Assembly (NCBI GenBank): GCA_007130345.1
Contig: SLSP01000174.1
Coordinates: forward strand, 1-12,777
Direction: 5' to 3'
Length of the DNA stretch: 12,777 nt
Origin: Thermoflexales bacterium
GTDB lineage: Bacteria > Chloroflexota > Anaerolineae > B4-G1 > SLSP01
In this document: piece by piece, positions 8,014 to 12,777 of the stretch
Numbering within the stretch: the first letter of the stretch is position 1
Layout: every line of letters begins with the position of its first letter
Program-made: the position numbers and the translations under genes
Notes under the pieces: model-generated
Databases searched by the model: none
Seen by the model: only the letters and a program-made list of their open reading frames with translations
Told to the model about the DNA's origin: nothing

Positions 8014-8042
8014 TTGACATAACATCCATCATCCATTACCGT
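8014..8042 (+). promoter_or_regulatory. Weak candidate promoter of pheS
   Basis: TTGACA at 8014-8019 is followed after 17 bases by TACCGT at 8037-8042. The -35 is perfect but the -10 is poor. Transcription would start only about 15 bases before the pheS ATG at 8064, leaving a leader just long enough for AGGAGG. An alternative is TTGACA 7858 with TAAGAT 7880. Confidence 0.28.
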
Positions 8043-8063
8043 CATTTACACACAGGAGGACAC

Positions 8064-9137
8064 ATGAGCTTATTCGATGATTTGGAACAGGTTTACCAAA
8101 CGGCCCAGGCCGCGCTGGAAGCGACCGAGAGCGTGGCCGCGCTGGAAAGCTGGCACGCGGATTACCTGGGGCGCAAGGGCGCGGTCACATTGCAAACGCG
8201 GAGCGTGGGGCAATTGCCCAAAGAGGATCGCCCGGCGTTCGGGCAGCGCGTCAACGCGATCAAGCAGGCCCTCGAAGCTGCCCACGAAGCGCGCGCGCGG
8301 GTACACAAGCGCGCCGCCCTCGCAGCGACGCTGGCCGCCGGTGCCGTCGATGTGACGCTGCCGGGCCGCCCCGTCGCGCCGGGCCACCTGCACCTCACCA
8401 CGCAATCACTGCGACAACTATACGCCATCTTCGCGCAGATGGGCTTCGAGGTGTACGAGGCCCCCGACGTGGAACTCGAAGCCTACAACTTCGATCTGCT
8501 GAACATCCCGGCCTATCATCCCGCCCGCGATATGTGGGATACCTTCTGGGTGGATCCCTCATCTCCCTCCACAAGTGAGGGGATTGAGGGGGGTGACGAG
8601 GCCCGCCTGCTATTGCGCACTCACACCTCGCCGGGGCAGGTCCGCGTGATGCGCGAGCGCTATCCCGAACCCATCCGCGTGATCCTGCCGGGCAAGTGCT
8701 ACCGCTACGAGCAGATCACGGCGCGCTCCGAGCACCAGTTCTACCAGGTCGAGGGGCTGGCCGTGGGCCGCGACATCACGATGACCGACCTCATCGGCAC
8801 GATCAAGCAGTTCGCGCGCCTCTTCTATGGCCCGGAGAACGATGTGCGCGTGCGCAGTTCCTACTTCCCCTTCACCGAGCCGAGCATCGAGGTGGACACC
8901 AATTGCACGCTCTGCGGGGGCAAGGGCTGCCGCATCTGCAAATACACCGGCTGGATCGAGATCGCCGGCGCGGGGATGGTGCATCCCGTGGTGCTCGACA
9001 ATGGCGGCTATAATCCGGCGGAATGGAGCGGATTCGCTTTCGGCTTCGGCGTTGAGCGGCCTTCCCTCACCAAGTACAACGTGGCGGATATTCGCTACTT
9101 CTACGGCAACGACCTGCGTTTCTTGCGGCAGTTCTAG
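8064..9137 (+). CDS. pheS: Phenylalanyl-tRNA synthetase alpha subunit
   Basis: This encodes a 357-residue protein, close to the usual length of about 330-350. The start ATG 8064 lies four bases after AGGAGG. An open extension to 7956 lacks a ribosome site and is rejected. The N-terminal coiled-coil region (1-95) that binds tRNA-Phe precedes the class II catalytic core. Core features are NFDLLNIPAYHPARDMWDTFW (residues 142-162; motif 2 region), LLRTHTSPGQVR (183-194), and GFGVER near 327-332 (motif 3). A CxxC pair, C281/C284 and C289/C292 in the form CTLCGGKGCRIC, is seen in many bacterial PheS proteins and may bind zinc. The enzyme charges tRNA-Phe as an alpha2-beta2 tetramer with PheT, encoded downstream. 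Residues about 164-179 form an insertion relative to E. coli PheS, encoded by a palindrome at 8556-8590. All core motifs survive, so the protein should be active. Confidence 0.97.
   Translation: MSLFDDLEQVYQTAQAALEATESVAALESWHADYLGRKGAVTLQTRSVGQLPKEDRPAFGQRVNAIKQALEAAHEARARVHKRAALAATLAAGAVDVTLPGRPVAPGHLHLTTQSLRQLYAIFAQMGFEVYEAPDVELEAYNFDLLNIPAYHPARDMWDTFWVDPSSPSTSEGIEGGDEARLLLRTHTSPGQVRVMRERYPEPIRVILPGKCYRYEQITARSEHQFYQVEGLAVGRDITMTDLIGTIKQFARLFYGPENDVRVRSSYFPFTEPSIEVDTNCTLCGGKGCRICKYTGWIEIAGAGMVHPVVLDNGGYNPAEWSGFAFGFGVERPSLTKYNVADIRYFYGNDLRFLRQF
8556..8590. repeat. In-frame palindromic insertion within pheS
   Basis: CCCTCATCTCCCTC (8556-8569) and GAGGGGATTGAGGG (8577-8590) can pair at 12 of 14 positions around a 7-base loop. 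It encodes a low-complexity Pro/Ser/Gly/Glu stretch (residues about 165-176) between the conserved DTFW and LLRTHTS motifs. E. coli PheS has only a few residues between these two motifs. The reading frame is kept. Confidence 0.7.
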
Positions 9138-9294
9138 TTTGGGTAAGGGGTAAGAGGAAATGGGTAAGGAGATACGTTATGAGTGATGCCCAAGCATATC
9201 AGGGAATTGATACGCTAGAGACAATCACCGACTATGTTTTAGATCGAAAACCAGAAGATACTCCTAACCCTTCACCCGTTACCCATAACCCACC
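9138..9294. repeat. MITE-like unit with 34-bp imperfect inverted ends between pheS and pheT
   Basis: The unit starts at the base after the pheS stop. Its left end (9138-9171, rich in GGGTAA) matches the reverse complement of the right end (9261-9294, CTCCTAACCC...) at 24 of 34 bases, with matching GGAG at both inner edges. The core of about 89 bp is noticeably less GC-rich than the flanking pheS and pheT. It separates two genes that are usually adjacent. No target-site duplication was made out. Confidence 0.55.
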
Positions 9295-9320
9295 AAGCAT
9301 GACCGAAAAAGAGGTGACCT

Positions 9321-9346
<26 letters not shown>
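9179..9346 (+). CDS. Possible 55-residue small ORF
   Basis: ATG 9179 follows AGGAG at the usual distance, and the frame runs to TAA at 9344-9346, overlapping the first 26 bases of pheT in another frame. The first half (MSDAQAYQGIDTLETITDY...) has a normal amino-acid mix. The second half is Pro/Thr/Asn-rich because it reads through the right arm of the inverted repeat. I recognise no family. It could be a chance frame, a remnant of a gene carried by the repeat unit, or a leader whose translation couples to pheT. Probability of a real protein is low to moderate. Confidence 0.3.
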
Positions 9347-11879
<2,533 letters not shown>

Positions 11880-11884
11880 GCAAA

Positions 11885-11932
11885 GGATCGCCCGCATCCT
11901 GCGGGCATTAGCCGTCAGGCTGACGGCGATCC
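11885..11932. repeat. REP-like double hairpin after pheT
   Basis: Two perfect 7-bp stems with 3-base loops lie side by side: GCCCGCA-TCC-TGCGGGC (11890-11906) and GCCGTCA-GGC-TGACGGC (11911-11927), joined by ATTA. An outer 8-bp stem, GGATCGCC (11885-11892) with GGCGATCC (11925-11932), encloses both, giving a possible three-way junction. There is no T-run, so it is not a standard terminator. It starts 5 bp after the pheT stop and could act as a processing or RNA-stability element, or be a mobile palindromic repeat. Confidence 0.75.
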
Positions 11933-11956
11933 CTCGCAGTCCATCGGGAGGTTATC

Positions 11957-12430
11957 ATAGAAAATCCAACGCTTAACAAAACCAGCCGCATCATCGTGAT
12001 CGCGGCCAGCTATTTTGTGCTCACGGTGGCGGTCGCGCCGATTGCGTTTGGGCCGGTGCAGTTCAGGATTTCGGAGATGCTCAAGCCGTTGGCCCTGTTC
12101 GCACCCTGGTTCGCGCCGGCGTTCGCCATCGGCACGGGCTTCGCCAACCTCTTCTCGCCGTTCGGCGCGTGGGATTACCTGGCTATGCCCATAGTCGATG
12201 CAGCCGCGGCCTGGGTCTGCTGGAAGCTGCGCCGGCGGCCTATCGCCGCGCTGGTTGTGCAGGCGGTCATCATCAGCGTGGGCGTGGCCGTGTTCCCCCT
12301 CGGATTGGGCGCGCGGATGCCTGTCTGGATAACCTTGCCGGGCGTGTTGCTCTCGCAGCTTATCCTGCTCATCGGCGGGTGGCTGGTTCTGTGGAAGCCC
12401 CAACAGGAGATTGTCCAGCGGTACGTCTGA
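11957..12430 (+). CDS. queT: QueT-type queuosine-precursor transporter (ECF substrate-binding subunit)
   Basis: The frame encodes a hydrophobic protein of 157 residues if started at ATA 11957, five bases after GGAGG (11947-11951). The first canonical start, GTG 11996, has no ribosome site and would begin inside the first membrane segment; the ATA start gives the natural-looking ENPTLNKTSR N-terminus. Five or so hydrophobic segments cover about 12-30, 42-60, 72-90, 96-116 and 122-146. The APIAFGPVQFRISEMLKPLALF segment (about 27-48) is typical of the QueT family (Pfam QueT). QueT proteins are predicted S components of ECF transporters that bring in queuosine precursors (preQ0, preQ1 or queuine), working with separately encoded EcfA/EcfT. 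No preQ1 riboswitch could be drawn in the leader. It is downstream of pheT and closed by a strong terminator, so it may share the pheST transcript. A shift to GTG or a lost ATG cannot be excluded. Confidence 0.85.
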   Translation: MENPTLNKTSRIIVIAASYFVLTVAVAPIAFGPVQFRISEMLKPLALFAPWFAPAFAIGTGFANLFSPFGAWDYLAMPIVDAAAAWVCWKLRRRPIAALVVQAVIISVGVAVFPLGLGARMPVWITLPGVLLSQLILLIGGWLVLWKPQQEIVQRYV

Positions 12431-12471
12431 TGCCGCGTTGACAACCGCGCGGTATAGCCCCTATATGTCGC

Positions 12472-12514
12472 AAACCTGGCGAGCCTCTCTGGATAGGGGA
12501 CTCGCCAGGTTTTT
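12472..12514 (+). terminator. Strong intrinsic terminator after queT
   Basis: AAACCTGGCGAG (12472-12483) pairs perfectly with CTCGCCAGGTTT (12501-12512), and the 17-base loop can extend the stem with CCTCT against AGGGG. A T-run (12510-12514) follows directly. The 12-bp stem makes termination of the pheS-pheT-queT direction very likely. The other direction has only a short T-run. Confidence 0.9.
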
Positions 12515-12543
12515 GTGCTACCCACTTGGAGACTATTGAGCAT

Positions 12544-12564
12544 GGGCGTTGACGTTTGACGCCC
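12544..12564. repeat. Short hairpin carrying an inverted copy of the array motif
   Basis: GGGCGT (12544-12549) pairs with ACGCCC (12559-12564). The stretch TGACGTTTGACGC at 12550-12562 is the exact reverse complement of 13 bases in the tandem array (12666-12678). Confidence 0.6.
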
Positions 12565-12646
12565 GCCTTCTATCCAAAATCATGCCTTCTTGGTGAACTT
12601 ATAGCGCGCTTTGCGTATATTTATAGTAGGCACAGCACTTTTCGGC

Positions 12647-12696
12647 GTCAAGCGTGAAACGTCATGCGTCAAACGTCATGCGTGAAACGTCAAAAC
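12647..12696. repeat. 14-bp tandem repeat array
   Basis: Three consecutive 14-bp units, GTCAAGCGTGAAAC (12647), GTCATGCGTCAAAC (12661) and GTCATGCGTGAAAC (12675), are followed by a broken fourth unit, GTCAAAAC, at 12689. Units differ by one or two bases. There are no spacers, so it is not a CRISPR array. Confidence 0.85.
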
Positions 12697-12750
12697 CAAT
12701 GACAAGATACTGCTTCTGATGAGGCAAATCCAGGTCAAAATAGGCAATAC

Positions 12751-12777
12751 CGCAAAAGTCACCCTGTTTGGGACACG
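12751..12777 (+). repeat. 27-bp dispersed repeat, copy 2 (cut by window end)
   Basis: It matches the reverse complement of 7638-7664 with one mismatch and ends at the window edge inside GGGACACG. In copy 1 the hairpin arm GATAAACACAG follows here, so the full CACGGAT element may continue beyond the window. Confidence 0.75.

Larger units (their letters stand above)
7338..8063. other. Divergent intergenic region with repeats
   Basis: About 725 bp separate the divergent dehydratase and pheS genes. I see no convincing gene: short frames at 7538-7777 (+) and 7818-8045 (-) have no usable ribosome site and run through repeats. The region holds the operon promoter near 7424-7451, the CACGGAT hairpin at 7573-7644, one copy of a 27-bp dispersed repeat at 7638-7664, the TTGACAGGA inverted repeat at 7857-7968 and a weak pheS promoter. 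Another isolated -10-like hexamer, TATAAA, lies at 7995-8000 without a good -35. No tRNA or T-box leader could be drawn. Confidence 0.6.
12515..12777. other. Non-coding repeat-rich tail
   Basis: No gene is seen from the terminator to the window end. The stretch is richer in A/T than the genes. It contains the GGGCGT hairpin, the 14-bp tandem array and the start of the second 27-bp repeat copy. Confidence 0.6.

Noticed and set aside
7818..8045. 75-codon minus-strand frame in the divergent region
   Set aside because: It spans the TTGACAGGA repeat, lacks a convincing ribosome site and has no recognised domain; most likely repeat-derived noise.
7900..8063. T-box or Phe leader-peptide attenuator ahead of pheS
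   Set aside because: AAGGCGGTATGG near 7971 only loosely resembles the T-box antiterminator, no terminator follows and no Phe-rich leader peptide is present.
11880..11956. preQ1 riboswitch ahead of queT
   Set aside because: The expected pseudoknot pattern and A-rich tail could not be found; the structure seen is the double hairpin without these elements.
12438..12467. Promoter TTGACA-18-TATATG after queT
   Set aside because: Its transcript would begin inside the terminator hairpin, and no gene follows.
12647..12696. CRISPR array
   Set aside because: Units are 14 bp, directly adjacent and without spacers; no cas genes are in the window.

Overview
The window is a GC-rich bacterial chromosome segment. 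It is most likely from a Chloroflexota member of the Anaerolineae type, probably anaerobic or facultative. That placement is inference: it rests on the style of the cysteine-rich redox protein, the relic transposase, the PheS variant and the density of short palindromic repeats. No rRNA or other taxonomic marker is present.

Left part, all on the minus strand. Positions 1-1214 hold the 5' part of a winged-helix plus 4Fe-4S ferredoxin-like protein that runs off the window. Positions about 1258-1640 hold a decayed plus-strand transposase relic. Positions 1648-7337 form a tight four-gene surface-polysaccharide operon, transcribed from 7337 downwards. Its order is a membrane-anchored NDP-sugar 4,6-dehydratase/epimerase (FlaA1/CapD/WbpM type), two tandem paralogous O-antigen ligase/polymerase (Wzy_C type) membrane proteins, and a nucleotidyltransferase-fold protein. 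The genes are 5 bp apart, overlap by 17 bp, and are 5 bp apart, so they are surely co-transcribed. The dehydratase would make a deoxy-amino-sugar precursor, and the ligase/polymerase pair would polymerise or transfer lipid-linked glycans. No glycosyltransferase or flippase is in view.

Middle, 7338-8063. This is a divergent intergenic region of about 725 bp. It holds a plausible minus-strand promoter for the polysaccharide operon, a CACGGAT-type palindromic repeat, a TTGACAGGA-type inverted repeat and a weak promoter for pheS.

Right part, plus strand. pheS (8064-9137) and pheT (9321-11879) encode the two subunits of phenylalanyl-tRNA synthetase. A MITE-like inverted-repeat unit lies between them and carries a possible tiny ORF. 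pheT is followed by a two-hairpin REP-like palindrome and then a QueT-type queuosine-precursor transporter gene. The best start codon of that gene, placed behind a strong Shine-Dalgarno, is ATA. A strong intrinsic terminator closes the unit at 12472-12514. The remainder to 12777 is non-coding and repeat-rich: a 14-bp tandem array, an inverted copy of its motif, and the start of a second copy of the repeat seen near 7638.

I found no complete undescribed system. The most distinctive signals are an in-frame palindromic insertion inside pheS, the apparent ATA start of queT, the inverted-repeat unit splitting pheS from pheT, and several small palindromic repeat families packed around housekeeping genes.
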